Of a stretch of DNA of 64,000 bases, positions 21,627 through 33,480 are shown piece by piece. A program made the position numbers and the translations under genes. The notes under the pieces are model-generated. The model was given only the letters and a program-made list of their open reading frames with translations. It was not told where the DNA came from and made no database searches. The stretch's first letter is position 1, and each line of letters begins with the position of its first letter. Source of the stretch: Ornithodoros turicata (lineage: Eukaryota; Arthropoda; Arachnida; Ixodida; Argasidae). The stretch is taken from the NCBI RefSeq assembly GCF_037126465.1, contig NC_088204.1, positions 70,059,807 to 70,123,806 of the forward strand. The letters run 5' to 3'.

Positions 21627-22163
21627 AACTTTCAGAATGGGAGGCAAACTTTGCTGAAAGCGATGCCTTTCGTTGTTCTTTTTTGTTAACTGAAACGCGC
21701 ACATGCGTTAAAATATTAATCGCCGAATTTGGACACGCTGATGAGCCTAGACGGAAACAGCACTGACCGGGAGAGCAGGGGGCACAGCGCTCATACCCCG
21801 TTAGAGGGTCACGTGCTTTGGAGCGATGAAGATGAATGGTGCGGGTGCTGTTCGGCTGATCAGATCGTCCTGAGCAGATAAGCCGTAGAGTCGCGCTTCT
21901 GAGGCGCGCTGTTTCGGTTTCGGCTCGTTTGCATAACGAAATTCAGCTATGAATATTTCACAATTATGCTCTTGTTTCAGGATTTTTAAAAGATAGAATG
22001 ACTTTCAACAAAGGATAGTCTTGCGTTATGATATCGCGTTTTTGACCGAAATTCCCTAATGAAAGAGTTAATGAATTCTAGGTAACTAGTCATCTTGTAG
22101 CTTCATACTAGTTCCAGCGGATGCGGGCATGGCCGTATAACTCAACTGCAAAACGACATCTGT
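21627..22163. other. No recognised gene
   Basis: No supported feature; moderate-complexity sequence with short frames only. Confidence 0.3.
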
Positions 22164-22637
22164 GCTGTCATACCTCTTAGAACGTGAAGAAAAACAATGT
22201 ACAAGTTTCCGGCGATGCAGAATCAAAAATAACAAAGACGGTTAAGAGCATCAACTGTTTACTATATACATTAAAAACAAGAAAAAAATTCCATGTGCCT
22301 TGGTAGCAACAAGTGGAGCTGATCCAAGAGGCTGGTGTCTTCCCAAAGGTTGGCACCTCAGAGCTCATCCACAGAACGAAATCTGCGCCCACTCGCGCTC
22401 AAGCGGCCCTTCAGGATGTCCCATACGTGTTCCATTACGTTAAGGTCAGGGCTCATTTGGGGACCTAGGTTGTCCAGTTAGTATTGTAGGGTTGTCCAGG
22501 TAGTCAAGTTCCACCGGAGCGGAGCATCTCCCCCACATCGCACTGCACGAAAGTCTTGTTTTTAATGTATATAGTAAACAGTTGATGCTCTTAACCGTCT
22601 TTGTTATTTTTGATTCTGTCATACCTCTCTTAGAAAA
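22164..22637 (-). mobile_element. Tc1-like transposase fragment inside an inverted repeat
   Basis: Arms of about 64 bp (22218-22281 and 22555-22618) are near-perfect inverted repeats, including gttaagagcatcaactgttt. Between them the minus strand (about 22295-22470) encodes MSPDLNVMEHVWDILKGRL and, after a TGA, LWEDTSLLDQLHLLL. That is the third-acid region of Tc1 transposases (SPDLNPIEHVWD, with the catalytic Glu here in MEH). The whole is bracketed by direct copies of ctgtcatacctc (about 22164 and 22616). It is a deletion derivative, not an active gene. Confidence 0.72.
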
Positions 22638-23903
22638 AAAAAGTATAGGATAAAAAACAAAAGCCCTGTATATGTATATGCTATGCGCCTTATGCTCACA
22701 TGCTTGGACGAGTCACACGGAGTCCCATCCGGAGCGGTGAACACTTCAGTCAAGATATTGCGTGGTGAGCAGCAACGCAGCTGGCAGTGGTTTAGGTCGT
22801 CATCGCTCTGTCAAAGTAGAAGAATGCCTGTCAGGAGCCTTGAGCACAGGATACTCTTTAGTTTCAGCGCGTGTAACGTTCATAAATGAGTCTCCTGTCA
22901 CGTTTGCGTTCTGTCTAATACCTGCTCAGCGGAGAGCACATCAACCACCGTAGCAAATACCTGGTAGCTGCTGCTGAGCCCTCCGTACCACAGCTGTCTG
23001 CTTGTATATTCTACCAAATGAATAGACTAAAAATTGCATTCTGGATATATTCCTTGCTTGGCTAAACTGTGGCACACGCTTGTATATATCTGCGAATGCG
23101 ACACTGCCGTCGAGATGCGCCATTTTCGCGTTTTGAAACCAGAAAGAACAGACCAATAATAGGAAAGAAATTTTGCTGTCAAAAGCCAACGTTGTTTCTA
23201 CAGAATCGCCGATATGACTCTAGCGTATCTGTGATGTTACTAATGTAGCCGGAGATACGTCAGGGCTTCCGTTATCGTTGAAGGTTCCTATTATCCCTGT
23301 TAGTGTGCATACCTGATATACTGGACGCGGAAATTATCCTCTGTATCTAATGCGAATATTTCGCCCGGCTGATATGCGGATCACCAGTTCACCACTCACT
23401 AGTCGGCGCATACGTCAGAAGAAGTGGGTTTGATAGTGAGGCAGCTTACTGCACACCTATATGTGGAAATTCTGTTGTGCAGGAGAAAGAAAACAACATA
23501 TCTCTGTTCATGCTTGACAAGTTTTCTACATACCCCGCAGTATCTGACGTCTGGTCTGCCGTGTAATATAGCTCCACAGAAACTTCTTTCGTGGAAAAGC
23601 CGTCCCGGTGTCAGGAAATATTTCGGATTTTTACGTCGAGAGAGGCAATCCCAATGAATAGTGCTGTAAGTACAACATGTAGGTGGTCAGACAACGAGGT
23701 TCAGGTACGTGCACACGCGCACAACCAGAGGGAAACTACTGTTTAAACTGCAGTAGAGTCCTTTTTTTTTCTGTACTCAAGAATGCATTGGTGTACGTTG
23801 ACCATTTCTTTCTTTTTTTTACACACGAATAGAAATCCAGCGAACTCGTAAGGAAGTATGAGCGGAATTGCGTTGGGTCTAGAGGCCCTAATATTTAGAA
23901 CAG
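22638..23903. other. No confident gene
   Basis: A minus-strand frame at 22941-23189 has a hydrophobic, signal-peptide-like start (FLLLVCSFWF) but begins at TTG, not ATG, and matches no family I know. Pyrimidine runs occur at 23762-23770 and 23808-23820. Confidence 0.2.
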
Positions 23904-23985
23904 GGACTGCTCTTCTTGTTCTTTCCCAGCCTCCGTTCGAAATATCGGCAGCTTTCGTCCTGAGGCAATTCCCTTCATCTTCTCC
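23904..23985 (+). repeat. Dispersed ttcgaaatatcggcagc repeat, partial
   Basis: It contains gttcgaaatatcggcagc, gtcctgaggcaattccctt and an upstream gaacagggactgctcttctt. This is the same unit as each arm of the hairpin at 38537-38672 and the diverged copies at 14785 and 59865. Confidence 0.6.
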
Positions 23986-25430
23986 TGTAGCGGTTCACGG
24001 CATAAAATGCAAGGAGTCTCGAAACAGTGGGTGAAGGTAGATGCCATCTTGTTTTCTTTTTGTTCTTGTGCTTGTCCAATGTGCTGGCCTCAGGAACTAT
24101 GTTGCACTTGCTGCTCGTTCTGCCGCTGTCACGATTGATCCAGGTCGAACTAGAGCGCGGGCCCCATAACAAGCGGCAAGCAACGCGCTGCAGAAGTTGT
24201 CGCTGTTGCGTCTCGTCACAACAGCCAACGAACTCAGCGACATGCTACAAATATCAACTGGGAGTAGACGCAGAAATATTGAGTCGCGACCCGCGACAAA
24301 GCTTTTTTGACGCTCGCGTGGCGGCAGTGACGTCGATTTTGTCGCTACTGGGGTAACGACGTAAGACCATGAAATGTGGGGCCCAATGGCGCCCATGCCT
24401 CCAGAATGTTGCGCGCAGTTGTTTATGGTCCGTCACCCTTACGTTTTATCCCCAAGGACATGAATAAGCAAGCCCTTTGCCAATGGCGGATTATCTTTTA
24501 CCAAGCGACACGTTTTTCACACAATCTACTAACCTTAAGTAAGCGATCATGTTGTTTTCGACGCGTAGATCAAATATGCTGTCTTCTTTGTGGCCGCATT
24601 CACAGTTGTCTTGTGCATCTGCACCCAACCTAAGGCGTAAAGGAAAAAAATAGTGATTCAAAACAACGACCAACGTGCGGAAGTCAAAAGCAAGGTGTAT
24701 TTTCAGTGCGCTGGAGACTGCAGGTAAAGCTGTAATGAAGAAACTGAAATTATTTTACAGAGCGAAGCGCAAAATTTTGAATTAGATGTGGTGCAGTCTA
24801 TTTCTTTTTCTTTTTTTTCAAATCTCGTGTACTGACATGAGATGCAAATTTCGGGTGTTATCGCCAGATTTCGAAGGTCGCATGCGCAATACTTGCAAGT
24901 CACAAATACTTGCGCACAATGTCAGGAAACAGTGCTACGTACACCTGTGCCATGTATCTTGCAACACGTTCAGTAGGCTCTTGAACATCTGAGGTACACG
25001 TTACAATCGCAGCACTGGCGTTGGTGCACAGACTCCGAGGCACTGCTATGCCTAAAAAGAGTGAGGAAAATTGCGATCAACGCACGTCTTCCAAGCCCCC
25101 GCTGCCAGGGAATCAGAAAAAGAATGCTGACATGGAGTAACGAATCGGCAATTGTATTTTTCTTTTTTCCTTTTTGCATAACAGCAGCGAAATTTAAGAA
25201 AATTGCATGTGTTACACATTCCTCGTGTCACTGTTGTCCTAGCATATGTTGAAGAACGCTTGAAAGCGTGAAAGATAAGGGCACTTTTGAGCGTGGAAGG
25301 AAAGACGAATGCGTACCCTCAACGACTTTACAGGGAACGTTGTCACCGGGCGATGCACATATCGCTCTCCTGAAATCGAGAAACAAGAAGGGTTACTGAA
25401 TTTGTATTTAAAGGGTACTCCGCAACAGAA
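23986..25430. other. No confident gene
   Basis: A plus-strand frame at 24027-24356 starts at GTG with a hydrophobic stretch (LVFFLFLCLSNVLASG) but then shows no recognisable domain. I see no repeat boundaries here. Confidence 0.2.
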
Positions 25431-25640
25431 TCAGCACAAAGGTTCTGGTATATCCGTAATCTTTGGGATGTCAGGAACATGTGTAGGATATATCTCGGTC
25501 CAAAACTGCGCAGACTTTACTCCAACGAATTTATTAGGAAGTGAGCGCTTCGCCTTTGTGAAGCGAGAGGGCGCTGATAGCAACACACTGCTGACATCAT
25601 CAGGCATCCGGCAAGGGAGAAAGAATGCAGGCTTGGAAGC
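25431..25640. repeat. Dispersed repeat, pairs with 40300-40470
   Basis: The segments gggatgtcaggaacatgtgt and cttcgcctttgtgaagcgag plus the following gagggcgctgatagcaacac match the reverse complement of 40300-40470 over about 170 bp with many substitutions. It is an old interspersed repeat of unknown class. Confidence 0.5.
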
Positions 25641-25956
25641 AGACGACAATACTCTGTGACGCCATGAAATCCTTCTCCGGGCAAACCACCGTGTAGTATG
25701 GAGCTACGTTTCTGCTCTTCGCATTTCCGTTTCCGTTTGCCATTGTCATCAGTTACGAATTAATTACTCGCGCAAAATGAATGCGAATGTTCTATTTTCG
25801 CTTTTCGTTTTTGTTGCGGCGTGTCCTGCGATGAAATAAAATTAGCACCTGCGGAGGAACGACGGGCGCAGGTGATCTGCGGCGCGCTCGCGATGCCTTT
25901 CTTCCGCGCACCTTTCAAAAATTGTCAACGCTTGGAAAGAGCGCATCAAAGAATCA

Positions 25957-26284
25957 GGGCCCGTTCTCACTTGGCGACGCCCGACGCGGCGTCGTGAGTA
26001 GGCGGCGGAAGTAGAGGCATTCCACTTGGTTTTTTTGCCATAGTTTCTCACACCATGTGTGAAATAAAATTCAATTCAATTCCCGCCGCCCAGTCAGCGC
26101 GCACGATTTTCATGTTCCCACCACTGTAGCATTTCGTCGTCCAAAGCAGACGAAAAATCAGGAGGCGTTGCATCTTTTATTTTTATTTTTGGCTCGTCTC
26201 CCCTCTCCCGACTCCGGAAATCGGCGTCTATTTCCGCCGCCCGCTCACGACGCCGCGTCGGGATCGTCAAGTGAGAACTGGCGT
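25957..26284. mobile_element. GC-rich terminal-inverted-repeat element, about 330 bp
   Basis: The left end contains cgttctcacttggcgacg and cgacgcggcgtcgtgag, and the right end is its inverted counterpart (ctcacgacgccgcgtcg, cgtcaagtgagaactggcg). Arms are about 55-60 bp with few mismatches. The gggcccgttctcact start resembles PIF/Harbinger-group MITEs, but the target duplication is not clear. The interior includes an attcaattcaattcc stretch. Confidence 0.6.
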
Positions 26285-28895
26285 TGAGGGAACGTTCGAT
26301 GTAACCTGTTCCCGTAACGGGTGACTCGTGACGTAAAGCGGCGCAGCTTAATAGGCACGAGGGGGACACAAAGCCGCCATTGCTGTAACTACCGTCGGGC
26401 GGGTGCGCTTCGAAAAACTGCTACCTTGTCCTGGTCACACGTCATAGGAAAAGGCATAAACAGGCATAATTCGGGCTTGGTCCGGGCCAGACATGGAGTC
26501 ATTGGGCCGGGCCCGAGCGGGTAAATCAAAGAAAGGTCAGGCTCGGACGAGGCCTGGATCTAGGAATGCGACTCGTGCAGTGCACCCCAGCAGCTAGGGC
26601 TAAGGCCATGATAACTATGTATCAACACAATGAAAGCACTCACCCCGTTGCGAGCAGGACCACGTGCTTCGTATATGCTCTTCCGCCGGCTTTAGCTCTC
26701 TCTTCCTCATGTAAGGCCGCTACGTGCTCTTCGAGGATCTTCAGAGATTGTTTTCCGTCGAGATGTCCATCCTTTCGTAGCTTCATGAAGCTTTTCTCTT
26801 TTCCTGACCCAATCTGTTTCCATTTTTTCCCAAGAAGAAAATGAGAAATGTAAGATCAGCAGGAACTCTCAGGTCTCGTCCGAAAAACTCAGCTAGTATG
26901 CTGCACACAGTATGGCATAAGTGCACGCGACCTGGTGGGTGGCTACTTACTGAACAAGTCTGAGCACAAAAAAAAAAAACAGCCCCCCACAGCTCTCGCA
27001 AAATCTGTATCTAAATGCGTGATACTGCGCAAGCAGTCCGTGCCTCGCGATTGGTCGTACGCCACAGGCGTGTTTGGATTGGTTGCCGGAATTTGAAAAC
27101 GGGACTTCGCGCTTCCTCGCCTGCGTACTGCGTAGTCTCTCAGCGGTTTCATCTGAAATTTGAACGGTGGACGCCAGGTCGGCCGTGCCTTTCGTTGGGA
27201 GGCAAGTGCATTCGCCGTCTTGTCCGCGTATTATGGCGCTTTCATCGTGTTGTACTCTTTCTCGATACAAGCATCGGTCTACGAACAGTGAATCGGATTA
27301 CAAAGTGAAGTGTTGTCGTGAATTCTGGATCAATGAACACGTTCGAGCGCCGTCAGATTTGCACTGCGGTGGCAAGAAAATCGGACTCATGAAGCAGCAT
27401 CATTTTATGTTTCACGTATAGCAAGCGAGGACATGATGCTCAAGAGATTGTGCGCAAGTAGTATGTGACAGTCGCTAGGAATAGGCTGTGTCGATATGCG
27501 CGTTTTGCATGTTTGAACTTTGGTGCAGTATGCCAGGAAGCGCTACGCAATGGACTCAGTACGCTTGCGTCAACCTGCCGATTGTGTCAGTGTAATGGAT
27601 CAAATAAATTTCTGTTCATCACAACACTTTTCACAGTTGTTTTGGAATCACTTTACGGCGTGCATGAGAGCTAGTAGACCTAGATGCCAGGGGTAGCCAG
27701 TACGGGCTAGTATGGAAAGCAGAAGTCAGCAAGAGCCAGAACCGGTCAGGCTGCGAGCCGGACGGAAACACTTCTGATTGGAAGATTGAGGAAGCAATCG
27801 CCGCATTCTCATTGGTCGTGTGCTCAGTGTTGTGTGAATTTTCCCTATACTACGGTATCTATGGGGAGTTGCGTGGAGCAGGAAAAACGACGATAGGACA
27901 CATATGGTATAGCAGACCAGGTCTTGCTGCAGCCATGAACTGTGACAGGATACTAAACGACAGGACGTCATGTCCATAGACAATGTTTGAAGAACCTTTA
28001 AAGGAGCAATGAGGTGACAATCAAACACGGCTCGGAACGCAGCCTCATCTGTCAATCTGTCAATCAGGTGGACAGACAAGGCAGGAGGTGAAATTTCACT
28101 TTCTCCCGCGAGGAAATAGATGGAAGAGAGGGGGACCGGAGTACTGCGCAACCTGTACGGTACAGCCGGAAAATCTTGTTGCCACGTGATGTCGTGCGTT
28201 GGCGGTCATTGGCTGCTCCGTCCGTTCTCCGTTGTTACTCTCTGTTTACCTGCTGGGCAAGCAGTCCCGTGGGCTGCGCGGCTGCGTGCTACCCCGTCTG
28301 CTCAGTTCAGCTGGCAGAGTGGGTTCTTTTTTAGTCGATTACGGAAAATAAAGAACGCCATGCTCCTCACAGCTGGTTATGTGTTGCAAATACAATCATT
28401 ATACCTGTATCTTACTAGATTTCTATCTGTGAAGCACGGTGGAAGCTGCCATCAAGCTCTAAAAGCTTAGGGGTTTCCCATGCATTACTATTGCGAATCT
28501 CAGAAACGATTGGAGAATCATTGCTGCGCAGTCTTTCGCTAAACGTCCGAAACACGCCTTCTAACCCCTCTCTGTCGTGTGCCGCCACCTGCTTTCACGG
28601 GGAGTTTCATCTCCTGTCTTTCTTTACTCCGTGATAAGGGGTCACCATCCAAATTAATTTTTACTGTGGGTTATGCAATGTGTTGTCATTGCGCAACCAA
28701 ATTCGCAAAAACAGCCGGAGAAAGAAGCCGCGGTCTGCTGACACGATCCTCGTGTGACGTGGAGAAGTCACTCTGCATTTCATCTTTGTTTTTTTCTTCC
28801 CAGCTCACGCGCTGCTTATACCGGCACGAGCCGCGCCGGCCTACGTCACGAGTCACATGTCAGGGGTATAGGCTACGTCACGACGTTCCATCATT
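26285..28895. other. No recognised gene; fragments of dispersed repeats
   Basis: 28005-28020 (cctttaaaggagcaatga) is another terminus of the ctttaaagg family seen at 10011 and 41317. The longest frame (27726-28151, minus) overlaps it and is not a known protein. A run of 12 A lies near 26969-26980. No splice-supported exon was found. Confidence 0.3.
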
Positions 28896-30059
28896 CTCCG
28901 ATACGTTCTTTCGAAAAATTTATACGGGATGGGAAAACGCAATGGGTAGCGCAAGAGAAAATGAAGCTGCCTATCTAAGTTGGGGGCCTACAGATCGCTG
29001 ATCTGAAACAATTATCACAAGCCCATGCTTTACATGAAATATATAGGAAGTTGGATGGCAAAGACATCGGGCAGCAGGTAGCTAAATTTTGGCTGGGAAT
29101 AAACACAAGACATTTTCGCCAGCACAGGATAGATCACAGGAGTCCCACGTCCGAATGGCAGCCAGCGATTTATGAAGCAGGGAAGCACACATTGTTGCAA
29201 TTGAAAAGGTTAGACAAGAGCAAAGACTACAGCGGAAGCTCAGTCGCAGAATTATACAGAGATCTGAGGGGGAAAGAAATACAGAAATATTCATCTACAA
29301 TAACAGCGGAAGGTTTGAAAAGAATACATAGTTACTGGTCATACGGCAAAAGAAAATGATTCGTGTGGAAAGTGGCGTACGTAGGAGATCATTCCAGTGA
29401 AGGACAAGTTTTATCTGTGGGCGAAAAGCCGCAAAAGGAACCACGAGCTTTGCGGTCAAATAGAAACGGTGAGGCACGCCGTCTTCGCGTGTAAGGTACC
29501 GGCGTACCTGTGATCCTGTTTTAAGAAATATTTTGGATTAAGTGACTTAACGCTTGAAGAAGATGTGGGGAATCATAATGGGAAAGCAACCAAAAGACAA
29601 CAGAAACTTTACATGTTAATAGCAGGGGAAATCGCATATCAAGTTTGGGTAAACAGGTGTAGAGTGGTGCATGGTGGGGCACTGCTGGGGTAAAGAACGA
29701 ATGAGAAATATAATCAGATACTACGTACGAACTTGGCTTGGGAGGGAGCGGCTAAGGTTAGGAACAAAAAACTTCGCCAAACAGTGGCAGCGTAAAGGGT
29801 TCAGGGTACTGGAGGGTATTATTGTATTTAAATTGCCAGATTAGTTAAATGACTGTAGAATATGATAACGCCGCAACACAGGGAGGGGATCTATCGGAAA
29901 TTTGGGGTGAGTTAATTGCAAAGCACAGGAGTGTTGGCGCTCTTCTGAAGCACACGGTACAGCGTTACACTCAAGTGCAAAAGCAATGGGGCAGAGTTTT
30001 AGAACTGGCCTCAGTTGTTGACTTGGTTGGGGTAAATAAAGCAAATAAGTAAATAAAGG
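28896..30059 (+). pseudogene. LINE ORF2 C-terminal region, L1/Tx1-like, with 3' end
   Basis: 28900-29060 encodes SFEKFIRDGKTQWVAQEK, MKLP, a stop, then VGGLQIADLKQLSQAHAL. That matches the 'f.W.gk...v...lp...GGLg..dl' motif following RT in L1/Tx1-type elements. The frame continues to about 29359. After a frameshift 29400-29660 encodes FYLWAKSRKRNHELCGQIET, VRHAVFACKV and later a YQVWVNRCRVVHG block, equivalent to the 'C..C...ETveHaff.C...W' tail. The 3' end near 30020-30059 is a taaataaag-type tail. RT itself is absent, and several stops are present. Confidence 0.65.
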
Positions 30060-30402
30060 ATATAGCGAGTGGTAGGTTAAAACGATAAGGAAGATGGATT
30101 TACTAATTTTGTGGCTCATCTAACCAGTCATCAATACAATACACATATTAGATAATAAGACATATAATATACAAATACATATAATTTATTATAAGATTCT
30201 TTGATCTTCCATCATGATGCCAATACATAGGTTACGGTAATAAGTTACGGCGCGTGTAAACGGGCTCTCCTGTTCTATTTTCGAAGTCTGATGTGGGCAA
30301 GTTTTCGCTCGTCCCATCTTACAGTTTGCAATAGAAGGGAGAATCAAGAAGGATATTTAATAATAAAAAAAAAGGCAGGCAAAGAGGTGTGTGTGAGCTC
30401 AC
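30060..30402. other. Junction between LINE tail and metalloprotease-like exons
   Basis: AT-rich, with no exon that would continue the minus-strand metalloprotease frame. The LINE insertion may have removed or displaced the next exon. Confidence 0.3.
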
Positions 30403-30906
30403 CTTCCGGTAATTTGCTGTCTTCAGAGATAAGATACTTATCTAAACCACCAAGAAGATCAACATTCCTCGAGGGGAACGGGTTCAAGAATAGCTGCACC
30501 AAGTTCTTAAAAATGTATAAAAATGAGCGTTGATTTGTCTGTCCCCTAGTTGTAAGTAAAGCAGCACTCCTGTTGTCAGTGTCCTCGTTGCTGCTTCAAG
30601 ATGAGCGCATGTTACTAGCTACCCCACTTCACCAGTTTACTGAAAAATGTATCGTACCCTAAACAAGCTCGTGAGTACAAGTCTTATATGTACATTCCGG
30701 AATCCGCCAGCGTACTTCAGTGTAGCCTGGAAAAACAGCACACATCGTTGAAATGAATCACCAACAGTGGGGGACATGGGAATATTTGTTCTTACCCCGT
30801 TCACAGCAGCTTCCAGAGACTCTCTTGGAACCTTCCCGCTACCCAGGCTTACATATGAGTCGTCAATTATGGCGTGTATGGACACATCAAGAGGACGAGG
30901 AAGAAT
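30403..30906 (-). pseudogene. M12B (reprolysin-like) metalloprotease exons, partial gene
   Basis: Three minus-strand exon candidates join in one phase. Exon 1 (30906-30796, 37 codons) follows gttcttttag, ends ggg|gtaag, and includes VSIHAIIDDSYVSLGSG. Exon 2 (30726-30658, 23 codons) follows tgctgtttttccag, reads ATLKYAGGFRNVHIRLVLTS, and ends at a weak donor gtacga. Exon 3 (30493-30403) includes NPFPSRNVDLLGGLDKYLIS and ends gaag|gtgagc. The order matches the start of a tick M12B catalytic domain: a hydrophobic strand with D/H, an 'aN...ky......irLvL' helix and strand, then '...lddLdkyl'. These secreted salivary proteases degrade host matrix. The HExxH exon and propeptide are not visible in the window, so this is a fragment or an interrupted gene. 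Confidence 0.5.
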
Positions 30907-33309
30907 CTAAAAGAACGTGATCAATAATAATCGCACGAGAGGACATAGCATTGTTTCTTATTACTGAGAAAAAGTCGTTTACTTCACATTGCACACTGGA
31001 ATCAGATATTATCAGTTCAGTAACAGTCAACGCAAACATTTTGTGTGTTGTAGCCTTTCTTCCACAAGTTTCACAGCTTGCGTTTTGATATTTTCTCGCA
31101 AAAGGACCTCCTAACAGTGTCTAATTGGTGAGTTGGCTCGCACGGGCACCTTTGCGGACAGAACGTGAGCAAGGTCAGAGGGAATGCACATCTTGTTGAA
31201 AATGACGTCCCTTACGGTACTCTGCAAGCTTCTGCTCTTGAGGATGCATACTTGCGCGTTTCTGACAGAATAATTTTCTTGTGGTAATTTAATCGTGGTA
31301 ATTTCTTATCGTAAAGAATCATTTTCTTTTCTAGTGTGTCCTCGTTAATGGTTTCTGTGGTGCCCTAACTCAATACATACACGGTTAGAACAGGAAGGCA
31401 CCGCGTCTAGCGCTTGCAGGATGCTTCCCGCATTGGGGCACCGAAATTGTACTGTTTGATGACTTGTTGAGTAGGTCACAAAGAACAGGGGATGGGCGAT
31501 ACGCAAAACCCAGCGGCCTCTTGTAGCGCTCACGTAAACCTCCGGAATTCCGCCATGTTTAAGGTTCCCTACCCGACCCGAGTGATATATACGACTTATC
31601 TGCATAAGTTCTGTCGCGTGTCATGCCACACACAAGCGCTATTTCACTATGTTATTCGCGTGGTAAGATGTGGAGTTCAAAAGAGAATGCAACACACACA
31701 CACACACACACACACAAATAGAGATACGATGATGAGATGGGGCTGATGCCGGCCAGCAGGCTGGGCGCTGCCCCAGTGCCACTTGTACGTGATGAGAGAT
31801 GATGATGGATATGATAAGGGGTCCGGTAATCAAAGCAGAGTGGAGAGGCCTGTTGATGACAAGAAGTCCCAAAGGTGACGCAGACGATCGATCATCGCCC
31901 ATTTACCATAGGCAAGGTGCTGGGCCCATGGTCCAGTCCAGCTCATACACGCCAAGAGAATGCAAGCAAGGAAGAGCCCTTCTTATTCCATTGGAAGCAT
32001 AGGAGTGTGGTCATTTCGATTTTTTGAGAGAGAATTAAGTTAACCTAGTGCAACGGCTGCTCTTTTGTCTCCTTTAGTACAGTTCATTTAAGAACTATTT
32101 ATTGCACTGCGTACAGCAGAAACATTTGGTAAAAATAAAAGCTTAGTACGATTGCAGCAAGTATCGATTTCCAATTATCCCAAGACTATCTATAGTTTCT
32201 CGACAGTATCGATGTGCTATCGACAGTTTTGCATCACTGCTACGCGTTTCTTCGGAAGTTTTCTCTCTTTCTTCTTGAATGTGAAGACTGATGGCGCCGC
32301 AAATTCACAAAGAACCCGTCTTGCATTTGGTACGTTTGGGCCAAGATCAGTCTCTCTGAACACATCTTTGCTGTGTCGGCATTGGACTTATGTTTTCTCT
32401 TGGTGGCTAGCAGTCATTTCTGTCTCAGGGAAGCTGTGGAAGGTGACAGTATAAGACGAGCATGAAGTGAGCACGCTAAACAATTGCGGAGTGCACAGTC
32501 CGAGGGGCATATCTGAGGTGGTCTGTCTGTCTGATAAACAGTCACAGTGCAGTGACAGTTATATGGGAGATGCTCAAATAACGAAAACTCGGATTCACCA
32601 CTACATTCGCAGATTCATTTCATATGCGTAACGGTGCGTATCACAGCGGGTTTCACAGTAACAACTGCAATCGTACTAAAGCTTTTATTACATTCCGTTT
32701 ATGTTCGTTATGTTCCGTTATGTCCGTTTATGTTCGTACGTTCGTTTATGTCGTACGAAATGTTTCTGACTGCACGTACTAGCGAATTCTCAAGTGGTCT
32801 GTACTAAACCGTATAAATTGCCCTTAGAATGGGATAACAAATGAGCGCTGCAGTATGTAATTCTGTTGCTTTGTATGTAATTTTGTTTCTCAAAATCGAA
32901 ATCACGCTAATCAGTGCTTTCAACGCACTAAAGAATACAGGCATTTGAAGCTTTCATACCAGGTTTCCATTCACTTTTGAATCCTTCGTCTCATCACGCA
33001 AATAAGATAATGTAACAGCATATGTGTGAAGCATGACACGCGACAGAACTGTTGCACGACAGTCGTGTGCATGGCTCGGGCCGGGTGGGGCGCCTGAGAC
33101 ATGATTGCGGAACCGCCGGTAGGTTTCTGGGAGTGCTACGAGATGGCGCTATGTTTTGCATGCCGTCAGAGCCATTCTCCGATCTTTTGCCGCTTCATGA
33201 GTGGAGCCTATTTTGACGTAAGAGTCGTCGTTGCGCCGCCCTGAAAGCTTGAATCCGACCAGAATTCGCTTATCAGCCATCTGGTGCGCGGCATTTCGAC
33301 ACTGATGGA
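30907..33309. other. No recognised gene; low-complexity stretches
   Basis: This is upstream of the metalloprotease-like exons on their strand, but I found no propeptide exon. A (CA)n tract is at 31692-31716 and a degenerate ttatgttcgttatgttccg tandem stretch at 32695-32760. A gatgatgagatggggctgatg segment near 31728 resembles LINE 3'-UTR sequence. The plus-strand frame 32152-32454 has no known domain. Confidence 0.3.
31692..31716 (+). repeat. (AC)n microsatellite
   Basis: About 12 uninterrupted AC dinucleotides; a candidate polymorphic marker within the single-copy part of the window. Confidence 0.95.
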
Positions 33310-33480
33310 AGATGGAAGTCACTGAAAAACTGATTTGTCCCTTCAGATGACGCGCCCTTGGAAGCCGCTCTGGACGTGTGTTACCCTAGCTCAATTGGTA
33401 GAGCCCTGGACCGGTAATCCAGAAAATGGGGGTTCGTGCCCTACAGCTGGCTAACCTTTTCAGTGACTTCCATCTTTCAT
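33310..33480 (+). mobile_element. tRNA-derived SINE-like unit inside an inverted repeat
   Basis: The tRNA-like core at 33376-33455 has an A box tagctcaattggtagagc, an anticodon arm ctggaccggtaatccag (anticodon position GGT) and a B box ggttcgtgccc. The arms are gatggaagtcactgaaaa (33310-33328) and ttttcagtgacttccatc (about 33457-33474), an 18-bp perfect inverted repeat. This is the best-preserved of the three copies in the window. A 5-bp stem around the anticodon is intact, but no clean acceptor stem is evident, so it is a SINE head, not a tRNA gene. Confidence 0.68.

Noticed and set aside
22941..23189. Minus-strand secreted-protein first exon
   Set aside because: The apparent start is TTG; no ATG precedes the hydrophobic stretch and no downstream exon was found.
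24027..24356. Secreted protein frame of 109 codons with hydrophobic start
   Set aside because: Starts at GTG, has no recognisable domain, and an overlapping minus-strand frame is equally long.
31692..31716. Microsatellite as a CRISPR-like or functional array
   Set aside because: Simple (AC)n repeat; no spaced direct repeats of CRISPR type occur anywhere in the window.
33376..33455. A functional tRNA-Thr(GGT) gene
   Set aside because: A and B boxes and an anticodon stem are visible, but I cannot pair an acceptor stem, the copies share long non-tRNA flanks, and two other loci carry the same unit; a SINE head fits better.
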